This document shows, one piece after another, positions 35,476 through 47,189 of a DNA stretch of 64,000 nucleotides. The stretch is taken from NCBI GenBank assembly GCA_033964015.1, contig JAWWUD010000108.1, positions 1 to 64,000 on the forward strand, given 5' to 3'. Each line of letters begins with the position of its first letter. The stretch's first letter is position 1. A model generated the notes under the pieces. The model was given only the letters and a program-made list of their open reading frames with translations. It did no database searches and was not told where the DNA came from. Both the position numbers and the translations under genes were made by a program. The stretch comes from Scolanthus callimorphus (lineage: Eukaryota; Cnidaria; Anthozoa; Actiniaria; Edwardsiidae).

Positions 35476-38400
35476 TTAGCCTAAACTCCATCGCTGCCAG
35501 AGTTTTGGGGACGGCGGTAACCGTATTTCAACGCTTGTAGCTTTGTGAACTGTTCCATTTGCGGCCTCTGACACATTTAAACCACTGCCTCCCAATGGCT
35601 TCCTATTATTCCGTTTCCCAGAAGTAGTAATATCAGTCAAACTCCTTGTATGTTTAACATCCGGGACTGCTAGCCTTCCTGAATTCTGAGAAACTTCGGT
35701 CATGCTCCTGGCGTTCTTGATCCCAGGCCTCGCTCTTCCGAGTAGCGGACTTGGACTCAAGGTTATTCTTGTTATTCGCTCTGGTTGAGGTGAAGGGTGG
35801 CCTAGGAGAGGCAGCTGAGCGCGCTTCCGCTTCTGTTTCCTGGTGTAGTTCTTGTAGAGAAACCCAAAGAAGATTATCATGACAACAATAACTGCAACAC
35901 CAACACCAGCGTTACGCAACCAAGAATACAACACGGAGGATCCGTCACCTAGAAAACAAGATTTGGTTTACAGAACTTAATTTATAATAAAAAAGTTTTC
36001 TGTACTCCCAAAGAGAGGGACCATTTTATTCAATATAATGGCCCAATGAAATCTCAGCGCGCAACCGGGATAAAACTACCTTGGCCTAAGGGCATGTTTA
36101 TATGGGTATATGCTTCATCACTGAATGTCACAATAGTCGCTTTTATTTGAATATGAATGGTCCTTTTGTTTGAATATGCCTCGTTCTATTAGAAGACGAG
36201 GAAGATACCGTTTATATGAGTCGCAGGCTGGCCCGCAACTCTCCAGACTTGCAGCCCGTAAAATAAATTACGCTGGATCTCACGGTGCTAATGCTGTCAA
36301 TTGGTCGTAAGCCAGCGGCCTGATTAACAGGGAAGTGGTTTTTAATTGCCTTCAACAAAGTGGAAAGAGAAGTCGTCAGGCGTATTGACGTCGGCTGCTC
36401 GTTCCATAGTTTCGCCCCAATCAAAAATATTGTTTTTTGAAATTGGTGCGTGGTTTTGGTATGGTCAGCTTATTGTTACTATCCCTTAAGGCATATGATG
36501 ATTGCTTATATTCAAATTGTCCGGAGGTACTCGGGCGTGAGATCATTAAGTGCTTTAAAAACGATCATTGATTCGTCTCAGAACAAAATATTTCAGCCTG
36601 GCAAACAGGGCCATGTGCTCCATGTGATTAGCGTTCGTTCTTCCAGGGGTAGCATTTATGAGGACCGCGCTCATATTCTCAGAATTCTAGTTGTATAATC
36701 TAAGGCTACTCGCACTTGCCTTTTATCCTTGTCGTGGGGGTAAGGGTGACGCTATTACACTTGGAGTTGATGCTATCACACTGGGTCCACTTATTTCTAT
36801 TTTGAAAAGCGCACTTGCCGTACAAGTGGATCTATTATTTCCTGCAACTAACCTGCAAGACACAAAGTTTGGGTTTATGTTTCTGCTATAAAACTACAGC
36901 CGATTGCATTTGACTGTTTAACCCAAACAGTTCGCACGTTACGTTGGAACGTTGCGTTGTGAGAGAAAAAGTGAGATGTTTCTAAGGGTAACCGCCATGT
37001 TTATTTTCACTGACCAATCAGAGAAGACAGAACTCTTTGGTTCTCCATAGAAACGTCTCGTTTCATCCTAGAAACGCAACGTTCCAACGTTCAAACATAA
37101 CGTGCGAACTGTTGGGGTTAAACAGTCAAACGCAATCGGCTGTATGCTCGCTTGGCTTTAATTGATCACGGCACCTTGATTGTGGTCGACCATGCTTTGG
37201 GTTTTCGTTGCGTTGCGTTGTTTCCTTTGGTATAAAATAGTTTGCCATTTCATTGAATATTCTCATTATATTTGTATCGCAAATTTGTATCGAGCATCCG
37301 TATTTTCCCAACCATGCTCAGATAAGAACACATTTGGAGTATTTTCTCTTGCCATCGAATAGGATTAGATTGCGAAATGGGCTTTTTACGTAAGCCAACG
37401 TTAGCCAAACCCAAAACTCCTATGAATGAAGAATCAGTTCCAACCAAAATGCAATTCTCTTCCTTTTTGATTTTCTTCCTGTTTGGATAATAGCCCATTT
37501 CGCGGTTAAAAGGCGGCACTGTGGGAAGCCTGTATTTAACACCAAAGAGAGGCTCAAGCGGGCACTGTTTCAAGCGCGCGTGTTATTCAAATGGCGGGAA
37601 GAAAAATTGAGAAAAACATTTTCGCCACTACTGGCAGGTAGATCGAAATGACTTGCTACAGTATTTTGGCAAAGGGAAGTGCCCACAGAGAACATTGCCC
37701 GCCTGAGCCTCTTTTTGGTGTATACAGGGATTTTAACCGCAAAATGGGCTATTGATAATGTAGATAGATCGAAATACTTCTAGAAAACCGGCATGGCAAA
37801 CCAAGATGGCACGTTGTTCAGGATTTGTTTTCTTACAATGTGACGTAAATACTTATATATCTACTTACGAGAATTGCATCTCTTCTAAGAGTGGACCACG
37901 CCATAGAACTTTGGTTCGCTGTAGCGACAGATTTGAATTACTACTTCCTATTATACTTCCCTCCTGAAAAAAGAAACAAAATTGGCGGAAATTCAATATC
38001 CATGAAGATTCTAAACGGGGACTGTACTGTTCTGCGACTACCGAGCATCGAGAGGGACACCTCAGGAACGAGTTATAAAGAATTCTATTTGGGCTTTTTC
38101 TGTTTCGCCAGCAACGTATCTGAGCCAGTCAGGGTTTTGCCTCGGTTTTGCAGTGTCTCACCTATAGTGCAGTCAGTTGGCCATTTGTGATATAGTGATA
38201 GTGATATATTTATTTCTGAATGCATTGAAGTGGATCACGTATGCAGAATATTTAAGGTTGATTGTAGGCTTGGCTATTTTTAGCTAGAATTTTAGGCGCT
38301 GCAGTGGAACACGCATGCAGTCTAATTAAGGTTGAGTTTAGGCTTGCGCTTGCGTCGCTATGTATGATTCACATTTGCCTTGAGCAAGTGTGAATCATAG

Positions 38401-39600
38401 CTTTACATCGCGACGGAACACAGTTGAAAGCACTAGGCTAAACTGGGCACGGCCATCTCATTGAACCATGTAAAGTCCTGGCTCCTGCGGGCTAAACTAG
38501 GACACATGTAGCGCGCAACATTGTAGCCAGGCACATGTTTCCCTCATGTTTTTCAACTGAGCCACGCGACAAATGCTTTGTATCTGGGACACAAAAAAAC
38601 GTTTCTTCGCCAGACAAGAAACATTTTGTGTTTCTGGAGACACGCGCAATCCCCGGGGAAACATGCAGGACACAAATGTGTGCGCTGCATGTGTCCTAGT
38701 TTAGCCGTAATTGAACATCAAAGCAAATCGACACGATTCAACCAACCTGATATCCAGAGCAATTCAGATGGCCCATATAGTCAGGGATGCTAGTAAACTG
38801 ACCAATCACCGTAAGAGATGAGTTTGATCTTGTCGCGAAGGTTGTACTACTGTGGTACTTGTCAATGCCCTGCAGACTTTGCGGGATGATTGTGACTGTG
38901 ATAACACAAAACAAATCAACTAAAAGCGGCATTTACAATTTTTTATACTCTATGGTCAATACAGTCGTTAAAAAGCGTATCGCGCGACCCGCTAAATCGA
39001 TTGAGCCATCAGGTCCTTGACTCGTTTCGCCCAGTGCAGTCGTCTGGTTTCTCTTGTGATGATAGCAGACAACGTTTTATTTTGAAAGCCAGACGCCAGA
39101 TGATACTACGCAAGACGAAACGCAAGGTGGACCTGCATTGATTGTGCTCGCACGGTTTGGACGAGATAGAAAAGTCTCCCAAAAGGTCGATATATGGAAA
39201 ACGAGTATCACAATCCAACGGGTGTAGCTATAACCATACAGGAATTTGCCTGCAGTTTTATTGGAGCGGTTGCACATTACCAATATCGACTTGAACTTCC
39301 TCAAGGCCTTGTAAACCATGGCCTTACTTAAACTTACACTCACATTCGTTTCAACTCTTTTTCTGGGGTAGTGAACGTTTTTATAAATATGAGTATTACG
39401 AGCTTACCTTCTACGTCGACATAAGTAGTCGAACGTTGTACTTCCACTGCCATAACTTTATATGGGCATGATGCGCTAAGATTAGACGGAAATCGCTGAC
39501 CTGGTGCACTGCAGTCATCATAGGCCCCATATATACCAGGTACAAAAACGTGGAGCAAGAACAGTGCTAACAGAGCAGCACTCGCTACAAGAGTCGTCAT
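35476..39600 (-). CDS. Unrecognised type I single-pass membrane protein
   Basis: Likely exons on the minus strand: 39600-39408 (signal peptide MTTLVASAALLALFLLHVF, mature start near YDDCSAPGQRF), 39249-39133 (weak donor GTCCAC), 38895-38747, 37963-37869, and 35948-35476. Phases fit from exon 1 through exon 4. The last exon carries a transmembrane helix (VAVIVVMIIFFGFLY), a basic stop-transfer YTRKQKRKR and a tail of about 110 residues with repeated ARSMTEV/TRSLTDI phrases. The ectodomain is short, with a few cysteines and N-glycosylation sites (NLS, NSS, NCS). The phase between exon 4 and the last exon does not fit, so an exon is missed or a donor differs. I recognise no domain. The signal peptide and membrane exon are firm; the middle exons are less so. 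Confidence 0.6.
36206..36590 (-). mobile_element. LINE reverse transcriptase C-terminal remnant
   Basis: The minus strand shows VFKALNDLTPEYL, YALRDSNNKL-IPKPRTNF and IGAKLWNEQPTSIR followed by LLKAIKNHF, the end of a CR1/L2-like reverse transcriptase, with at least two frameshifts. It lies in the last intron of the membrane-protein gene, in the same orientation. Confidence 0.8.
36895..37144. repeat. Fold-back (250 bp)
   Basis: Arms TACAGCCGATTGCATTTGAC … TTAACCC … GCACGTTACGTTGGAACG and their complements; CCAATCAG in the loop. Confidence 0.88.
38490..38706. repeat. MITE with GGCTAAACTAGGACACATG ends, copy 1
   Basis: Ends GGCTAAACTAGGACACATG and CATGTGTCCTAGTTTAGCC are exact inverted repeats. 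Internal GTAGCGCGCAACA, GACACAAA, TTTCTTCGCCAGACAAGAAA. Other copies: 50493-50735 and 52934-53161. Confidence 0.88.
38996..39125. repeat. GTGCAGTCGA-family MITE, copy 1
   Basis: CAGGTCCTTGACTCGTTTCG, CAGTGCAGTCGTCTGGTTTC and an inverse half with GAAAGCCAGACG and ACTACGCAAGACGAAAC. It adjoins or overlaps the donor of exon 2 of the membrane-protein gene. Confidence 0.65.
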
Positions 39601-40068
39601 TTATAGGGCCTTCTTTTCTGAAGAAAAAAAGAACCCGCACTTGTTAACCGAAAGGTTATTTTTGTTGATAATTTCGTATGACTGTCGCGTGTAATTGGCA
39701 ATCGCATATGTAATCATTCCTATAGGTTTTTTGTCATACTTTAAACAGTCAAGAGTAGTACATTACTAAGAGGAAGAATTTACCATATTACCACCTTTCA
39801 TGCTTTCTTGGTGAGCATGAAAGGTGAGCATGAAAGGTGAGCATGATTACTTTCGTCCCCATCAAAGTCTAATATATGTTAACAAACATATACGAGCGAG
39901 TATATTATATAAGGAGTGTGCAGAAGCAGGGGCAAAATAGAATTTGCAAATTAGAATTTGCCCCTGGGCGGATGATAGGGGCGTATGGCTTAATTTAATT
40001 GTCTGGCCTCAGGGGCCAGGGACAGGAAATAATTGGTCAGTGCTAGGAGAAGGACCAAGCCTACGTTC
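39601..40068. promoter_or_regulatory. Upstream region of the membrane-protein gene
   Basis: Only the position, immediately 5' of the minus-strand ATG, supports a promoter role. It has a short triplication of GAGCATGAAAGGT at 39811-39843; no TATA box is called. Confidence 0.3.
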
Positions 40069-40775
40069 TAAGGTTACTGAGAACCTTCGCGCACGTGTTC
40101 GAAAAAAAAAATCATACACGTCCTTAGTTTAACCAAAACATATCAACCTATATATCGTTGGAAAGCTTATAGAATGGACTAGCGAACTATGGCAAAAAGA
40201 ATTATTTTTTTCATAATTACAAATTTTTTTAAGGTTTTATTAAAAATTCGGCTGTGAGAGTTTCAAGAGATAACGCTGACGAACTGCTAGACCTTGACTC
40301 CCAAGTAACACATTGTTTTAATCCTTAAAGGTGTTTCTCAAAAACCGTGTCTGCGTTTTTTTAAATTTTGCTTTGCTCAAAAGTTATCGAACTTTTAAAT
40401 TTCGAAGGTCAAATTTTGTGGAATTTTCACGCTCTAAAAATTTTAAAAATTCATAACTGCTGAACTAAACAAAATTTAAAAAATCGCAGACACGGTTTTT
40501 GAGAAACACCTTTAAGGATTAAAACAATGTGTTACTTGGGAGTCATGGTCCAGCAGTTCGACAGCGTTAGCTCGTGAAAATAGCACACCAAAATATTTAA
40601 TCAATGCTTTAAAAAAAATAAAAGGTATCAATAAGTGATTTCTTTTTGCCATAGCCCGCTAGTCCATTCTATAAGCTTTCCAACCATATATAGGTTGACA
40701 TATTTTGGTTAAACTAAGGACGTGTATGATTTTTTTTTTCGAACAACGTGCGCGAAGATTCTCAGTAACCCTAAG
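40069..40775. repeat. Large fold-back (707 bp)
   Basis: Arms of about 330 bp. Outer AGGTTACTGAGAACCTTCGC / GCGAAGATTCTCAGTAACCC, then ACACGTCCTTAGTTTAACCA and AAAGCTTATAGAATGGACTA, and inner GTGTTTCTCAAAAACCGTGT, each with its complement in the right arm. Asymmetric AT-rich insertions differ between arms. No coding sequence. Confidence 0.9.
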
Positions 40776-41809
40776 TCGAATCTTCCTCATTCTGATCATC
40801 TCCAAACCCCAACTCCGCTACTATTGCGCTGTCACCAAACTGAAGATTCCAGCTATAAAGCGCGCGCGCTCCTCTTTATTCAGAAATACCCAAGCCGTGT
40901 CCCACAACTACCAGAATGCAGCGCGCGCTTTTTTGACAGTTTGTTCGACAAATGTCCCACTACATCTATCGCGTGCGTTATAGCTGGAATCGTCCATTGA
41001 ACAGGGACTTGCAGTTAACGAACTTGGCACTGCTGATATACGTGATATAATATGCACCTTCAAGCACCTCCCAAGTCATTAACGAGTGAAATGCAACCAA
41101 CAACTGGTAGTTCTAGCGGGAACTAACCAATGAAACAAACACACACACAAAATGAAAATATGTTGCTAAAAATAGACAATTTCGCGTTGATGGGAACAAC
41201 ATGAATACAAGATTCGTACTCATAGTAATGGACTCGATCCAGTATAGCTTCACTGCTTTGATAAATTAACTGTTCAGAAATCTTTAACCCTCCGAATAGA
41301 AGTTTCTGTCGTCTTACTTATTAAGAGAACTTGTCGCGTTCTGGTATTTTTGGTCTAATACAAAATGCGCCCCACGCGAAATACCATTCACGCTAACCGC
41401 TACGCTAAATAATAAAACAGAAGATTAACGTTTGATTAATGGACTAGCAATAACCAATAGTAGTCCGGAATTTCTATCAGCCTAACAGGTTCTTTTTTGA
41501 TTTAAAAATACAAGTAAACATTTGTAGTGACAATCTAAGCGAATAACAGGTCGACTGAATCCATGTTATTTATACTCGGGTTACTCTAACATTCAGCTTT
41601 TCCATGAATGGGGTTTCTGCGAGAATTAGGCCTACGGCAAACGTAGTGGCAGAGTCGCGCCGTTCAAATCCAAAACAATAGAAAGTTTTCTTTTATCAAG
41701 TCTAATGAAGCGGCATCCTTTGAAAAAGGAAAGGTTCGACAGAAGAAGTTCGGCGTTTATAGGCCTCACCTGTCCATGAAGTACGGCCATCATTACAACT
41801 GTTTCAGGT
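40776..41809. other. No gene seen
   Basis: Intergenic. It includes inverted ATTCCAGCTATAA / TTATAGCTGGAAT at 40846 and 40978 around GCGCGCGC blocks, and a small piece (TTTTCCATGAATGGGGTTTC) of the 407-497 family near 41600. Confidence 0.5.
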
Positions 41810-42212
41810 TAGTCCAGTCCCTCAACTCTACTTGTTGCCTGTGGTCGCCGAAAGGAGAATCCAGAAACCTTTGCATGCGCATGCGCTAGATCTGACCAAG
41901 AAATTGGGCTTTTTTTGTCAGTGCGCATGATCCAAATACCGCTGTCGGAGATTGATTGCATCATGAAATTTGTCCATCAAGATATATAGATGTTCAGGCA
42001 AGCCTGTCCATCAAGATAGGACGCCATTTTGGCCGTTCCTGCGAAAATTCAATGAACAATCTCCGACAGCAGTATTTGGATCATGCGCACTAATAAAAAA
42101 AAACAAGTTCTTGGTCAGATTTAGCGCATGCGCATACAAAGGTTTCTGGACTCTCCTTTCGTCGACCACAGGCAACAACAGAGCCGCGAAGGAGAGTTCA
42201 GGGACTGGACTA
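41810..42212. repeat. Fold-back (403 bp)
   Basis: Ends TAGTCCAGTCCCTCAACTCT / GTTCAGGGACTGGACTA. Inner arms share CCAGAAACCTTTG-ATGCGCATGCGC, GCGCATGATCCAAATAC and GTCGGAGATTG with complements at 42050-42150. Confidence 0.88.
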
Positions 42213-42235
42213 GTTCGATGTTGTCAATCACTATG

Positions 42236-42430
42236 GAAACCGTTTTAGCCAATCAGATCCTTACCCGGTGCAGTAGGTTGGCTTCCCTTTGCGAGACATG
42301 TCGCGACAAAAGCCAATTAACTGCACAAGGGGAGAGGACCTGATTGGCTCGCGTGATTTATTGACTACGCAGAGAAACTGCCAAAAACCCAATCGATGTT
42401 TTGAACACAGTGGGTCGCGTGCTCCCTGAA
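42236..42430. repeat. GTGCAGTCGA-family MITE, copy 2
   Basis: GCCAATCAGATCCTTACC, GGTGCAGTAGGTTGGCTTCC, GTCGCGACAAAAGCCAATTAA and GAGGACCTGATTGGCTCG, the same block order as 48918-49120. Confidence 0.72.
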
Positions 42431-42712
42431 ACAGCTGTATTGATTGGGATTGACAGTTCGATAGCATCTTGTGAAATTATAATTCCATAAAAAAATTATT
42501 GATTCTTCTGATTTCACAACTGATAAAACTACGAATTTGTTTCTCAACTTTTAATTTCTTTTTTTAAGAAACTCAATAAGGAAGAAACTTTCACTGTGCT
42601 ATAACGTGTTGCAAACGTATATCCCCACATAAATAGAGGATATTACATGGCCGCGCGGAGATACGAATTTTATCTTCGAGTGTTGAAACTCCAAGCGGTC
42701 ATGTAATGTTCT

Positions 42713-42902
42713 GTTTATTATATAAACATCAATGAAATACCAAATTCAAATTTTATTTGAGTTAAGCTTAAAAATCGAGCATTGAGTAAAGGCAAGTGTG
42801 ATATCTTCACATGTGAAAATATCATGTTATTTTCACGTGTGAAGATATCAAGTTTTCGCGCGGGAGATCACCCGGTATTTCATTGGTGTTTATATAATAA
42901 AC
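42713..42902. repeat. Fold-back (190 bp)
   Basis: Arms GTTTATTATATAAACATCAA-TGAAATACC and complement; centre has CACATGTGAAAATATCATG / CACGTGTGAAGATATC. Confidence 0.82.
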
Positions 42903-42955
42903 TGAGCTTCTACATTTAGCCAATTTGAGGTTTTGAAGTTGGGTATAGAATTGAC

Positions 42956-43036
42956 CATCCTCGGAGACCCAGGGAATTTTTCCTCTGCTCCCCGCTCGCA
43001 ACGTTAGAGGAAAAATCCCCTGTGTCTCCGAGGATG
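42956..43036. repeat. Short fold-back CATCCTCGGAGAC
   Basis: Ends CATCCTCGGAGACCCAGGG and CCTGTGTCTCCGAGGATG, inner ATTTTTCCTCT/AGAGGAAAAAT. Confidence 0.85.
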
Positions 43037-45069
43037 AGAATTGACAAGATAATAGGCTGAATGTCAAAGACAAAGATTTGGAAACCAATACTAAAGTTTT
43101 CAATGAAACAGTGTTTCGTGGAAAAGGGGAACTAATGCTTTTCACACAGCACTCTTATTTTGTAAATACTTGCCCCTGCCGCGACAATCGTATGGTTGGC
43201 ATGGAAACTGTTAAAATGTGCTATTGTTTAACAAGAAAGTTTGGAAGAATGTAAGAATAAGCAAGATTATTTAAAATTGTATAAATATTAGGTCACGTCA
43301 CGAAGCGTATGTAAAAAAAAAAAAATTCGAGGTTGAAAAACATGTGCTTCTTTGTGGAATAAAGAAAGTTTATGACAACTAAATGTGGCCGTTTTAACAC
43401 GGAACATGGAGATAGCGACGACAGTATAAATTTTGAGCGCTAAACTGAAGATAAGGGTATTTTATCCAAATTTGTTATAACGGCGGGTATATTATATTTA
43501 CAAAGCCAAACAAACATCGTGTCTAAATAAAGGGTTCTCAAGCTGAACGCCACAAATTGTGAATGAACAACAACAATAAAATCGTCTTATAATATCTTCT
43601 TTTCGTTAACATATAAAATCGATTTAGGAATTTTTCACCACGGTGCAAATTAGAACAATAATTTAACACTGAAAAAAAATAACATACCCAAACCTCACCT
43701 GTTTCTTGTCCACTGAGTTCGATGTAGAGCTTTAGCATTGCACTTTGTCCATCAGAAATTCAAAGAAGAAAAGCACGAACAAAAATTAATGAAGAATTTT
43801 ACCACAGATTTCAAACTGTGTTATCTGAGTTAGACTCTGGATAATATAAAGGACAGTAGCACTAATGATTTATTCATTTTAGTCACTAAGTCGACTTTTA
43901 ATTACTTTTTGCCAGGCGAGAATATGAAATTGGGTCGCGGCCAATGGCTGATTGCCATTTTGGGGGGTGACATTTGTGTATCAAGGACACGAGTTCTAAA
44001 AAAAAAAAAAAAAATTAGAGGAGTCGGCGCTTTTAGCATAGCCTTGAGAGATGTATTTATTATTTAAAACATACTGAAGTGTTTAGCGAAGGTGTTTACT
44101 GAGTTTTATGCGTTCCATAGTGAACTAATTGGCTTAAGCTTCGAATAAGTTGTTTTCAGTTGGTTTTTAAGATAACGGACTAGATATGCAGAAAGAATAA
44201 AAGGAAAGGAAAGTTACTGTTTAAAAGGCGTCTCATAGATAGGGGATATCGGTCAAAAATAAACCTAGGAAATAGAATACTTATAAAGATTGAAAGATTT
44301 TAAAAGGAAATATAACAGAAAATAATATTTGACGCGGATATTTCAAATATGCTAAACACTCTATGGCATTGCAAGTTATTAATAAATAAAAGATTTTGAA
44401 TATATCGAAAAAAAAATACACGGAACGAATTTCTTCTCGTTCCATTTAAAAAAGCATTGTTTTGTGTCATTGTACAGCGAATTAAAACGATAAGAATTTA
44501 ACGTCTTCTATGGCGGAAAAAGTCATGCTATGTTTTTGAAATTCCAAGCACTTGAAAGTTAGAAATGTTAGAGGTTTGGTTTTTTAAGCACAGGCTTCCC
44601 AGGCTACCGATTTGTGCGAAGAATGTGGCATACTGATGAGAAACTGTGGGTAAAAAAAAAGAAAAAAAAAGAGAAAGTGTGGGTAGGAATATCATGTGAA
44701 AAATACGATAAAAACATAATAAATAAAGAAATATTCTACAATAATATTTCTGGCTTCTTCTGATAACTGCGAGGGCTAAAAATCCTCGATGATATCAGAA
44801 ATAGCACTAAATCTGCTAAATATAATTGCCGAAATTATTCTTTATTCCTACTTTTCTCAATCCTGATTTCCTACCCATACTTCCTCAGTATCTTCATATC
44901 GTTATTCTTACTATCCTTGGCAACTTAACCTGTCCAAAAATACAGAAAATGTATGAAAATAAAACCCACACTGAGAAACAGATATGACCGATTTGGAATG
45001 TTTCTTGACAATGGTAAAGCATGTCCAGATTGGAGAAAGTCTAACAATAACTTTGAGTGATATGATATG
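43037..45069. other. AT-rich intergenic stretch
   Basis: No recognised gene or repeat over 2 kb. A minus-strand ATG at 43738 starts MLKLYIELSGQETG before a donor-like GTGAGG, but nothing confirms it. Confidence 0.5.
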
Positions 45070-45305
45070 TAGCCTGCGTTGCTGGCGGTTTTGTGAGGCT
45101 TAATTTGAGCAGGTTTTTATCCGCGAAATGTTCGGTAGAAACTAATTTGCATGTTGTTGGATGAGATGGCCGCGCGAGCGCTGGGGCAAGGTGCGCCTGA
45201 CGGCCATCTAATCGAACAACAAGCAAACTACCCAACAGTTTGTACCTAACATTTCGTGGATAAAAACTTGCTAAAACCCCACAAAACCGCCAGCTACGCA
45301 GGCTA
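45070..45305. repeat. Fold-back with TAGCCTGCGT ends
   Basis: Ends TAGCCTGCGTTGCTGGCGGT and its near complement ending GCAGGCTA; inner TTTTTATCCGCGAAATGTT / AACATTTCGTGGATAAAAA. Confidence 0.87.
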
Positions 45306-45610
45306 TATATGATACAACTTTATATATGCACACTGACCTTCACAACTAGAAACAGTACTGTTACAACCTGGTTTTCAGACGAAGTGCATAGGGAGCTCAC
45401 TCTTCCGGTAAAGTAAGTAAATGTGTTCTTTTAATGTTTTTACCTCCGTTCTTTTATCTGTCAATGGGAATCCTATTGTTTAACTTCTTGGACCCTAGGG
45501 AACGAGGTTACGTCATGCTAGTTGCTGATTGGCCACTATCAGTAATTTTGGTAACAAAGGAATTCATTGACCTTCACAACCTAGTGAATACTAGCAAGCT
45601 TTTTTTACGG

Positions 45611-46573
45611 TTTCCATATAGTCGTATGCGACTGGTATCTGGAAACAGGTCAGTCGACGACCGGTCGTTTTTCAGATGACCGCGAAACAGGTGTTTCCAT
45701 GCCGTCATCCGAAAAAAAGCATCCGACTGATACTATTATATGGAAATCAGCCTGAAACGACCCGCCGTCCGAGTCGTATCGCATGAGGGAGTCCATATTG
45801 CCGTCCGAGTCGTATCGCATGAGGGAGTACATATTGCCGTCCGAGTCGTATCGTATGAGGGAGTCCATATTGCCGTCCGAGTCGTATCGCATGAGGGAGT
45901 CCATATTGCCGTCCGAGTCGTATCGCATGAGGGAGTCCATATTGCCGTCCGAGTCGTATCGCATAAGGGAGTCCATATTGCCGTCCGAGTCGTATCGCAT
46001 GAGGGAGTCCATATTGCCGTCCGAGTCGTATCGCATGAGGGAGTCCATATTGCCGTCCGAGTCGTATCGCATGAGGGAGATCATATTGCCGTCCGAGTCG
46101 TATCGCATGAGGGAGTCCATATTGCCGTCCGAGTCGTATCGCATGAGGGAGTACATATTGCCGTCCGAGTAGTATCGTATGAGGGAGTCCATATTGCCGT
46201 CCGAGTCGTATCGCATGAGGGAGTACATATTGCCGTCCGAGTAGTATCGCATGAGGGAGTCCATATTGCCGTCCGAGTCGTATCGCATGAGGGAGTCCAT
46301 ATTGCCGTCCGAGTAGTATCGCATGAGGGAGTCCATATTGCCGTCCGAGTCGTATCGCATGAGGGAGTCCATATTGCCGTCCGAGTGTATCGCATGAGGG
46401 AGTCCATATTGCCGTCCGAGTCGTATCGCATGAGGGAGTCCATATTGCCGTCCGAGTCGTATCGCATGACGGAGTCCATATTGCCGTCCGAGTCGTATCG
46501 CATGAGGGTCAGTCCATATTGCCTTTCGAGTCGTATGAAAAAAATCACCCGACTGATACCACTATGAAAACCG
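45611..46573. mobile_element. Fold-back/MITE carrying a minisatellite
   Basis: Left end CGGTTTCCATATAGTCGTAT-GCGACTGGTATC and right end GTCGTATGAAAAAAATCACC-CGACTGATACCACTATGAAAACCG are inverted relatives; a further inner pair (CATCCGACTGATACTATTAT at 45720) lies next to the array. The minisatellite fills most of the interior. Confidence 0.72.
45764..46534 (+). repeat. 36-bp minisatellite, about 21 units
   Basis: Unit GCCGTCCGAGTCGTATCGCA-TGAGGGAGTCCATATT, 36 bp, with few variants (TAG for TCG, TACAT for TCCAT, one unit near 46385 missing one or two bases). Because 36 is divisible by three, several frames on both strands stay open (12-residue repeats such as VRVVSHEGVHIA and MDSLMRYDSDGN). 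Codon-level variation does not favour any frame, so I regard it as noncoding. Confidence 0.93.
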
Positions 46574-46764
46574 TCTTTAGATACACCACACGTCATTTCA
46601 TATAAAATGCATTCTTTAATTATTGATATCATATAAAGAACTATGCAAGAAATCATGACAAAACTTCATACTAATAATATATCAAAAAAAATCGCTAATA
46701 TTTCATTGATTTCTGAAGTAGTATTAATATTATAGACGTTTTGGTGGCGAAGGATGTCTTTAGA

Positions 46765-46895
46765 GCCATTTTATGAAGCATGGGAAGTGTTCGGATTTCC
46801 CAAGGCTATCCATGTGAATTCCGGAAATTCCCATGCGTGTGCCTTGGAAATTCAGCTTCTCCCATGGATGGGTCTCTGCAGAAATTCCCTGTGAA
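46765..46895. repeat. Diverged copy of the 407-497 palindrome family
   Basis: GGGAAGTGTTCGGATTTCCC, CTATCCATGTGAATTCCG, GGAAATTCAGCTTCTCCCAT and GGTCTCTGCAGAAATTCCC parallel 407-580. Confidence 0.65.
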
Positions 46896-47189
46896 ATGAT
46901 CACTCGTGGTCGCAGGAGCTTTGTTTTCGCTCGCTATAAAATGTATGTAGAAAACGCCAATGCCAGGGTGTACATCTTGATAGATGTGCCTCTGGAGGCT
47001 ATATTATCAGGTACGCATGCACTATTTACATAAATTATACATCGAAATATATTCCTCGCAGACGAAGTCGTTGTTTCGTGCAGCGCGGGTTCGAAACATG
47101 GATTGAGTTCAATTTTGCTACTATCGATTCTTAACCAATCAGCTCCTCCTTCTCCGTGTCACTCAAATTATCTGAGCCAATCACTTCCT

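Noticed and set aside
36212..36424. Separate small gene on the minus strand
   Set aside because: AKLWNEQP with a preceding LRDSNNKL-IPKPRT context identifies a LINE reverse transcriptase tail.
43538..43738. Possible first exon (MLKLYIELSGQETG then GTGAGG)
   Set aside because: Only 14 codons before the donor, no partner exon with fitting phase was found.
45650..46656. Long open frames over the 36-bp repeat (240-275 codons on opposite strands)
   Set aside because: They arise because the unit is a multiple of three. Variation between units does not favour synonymous sites in any frame, and a unit with a length change breaks all of them.
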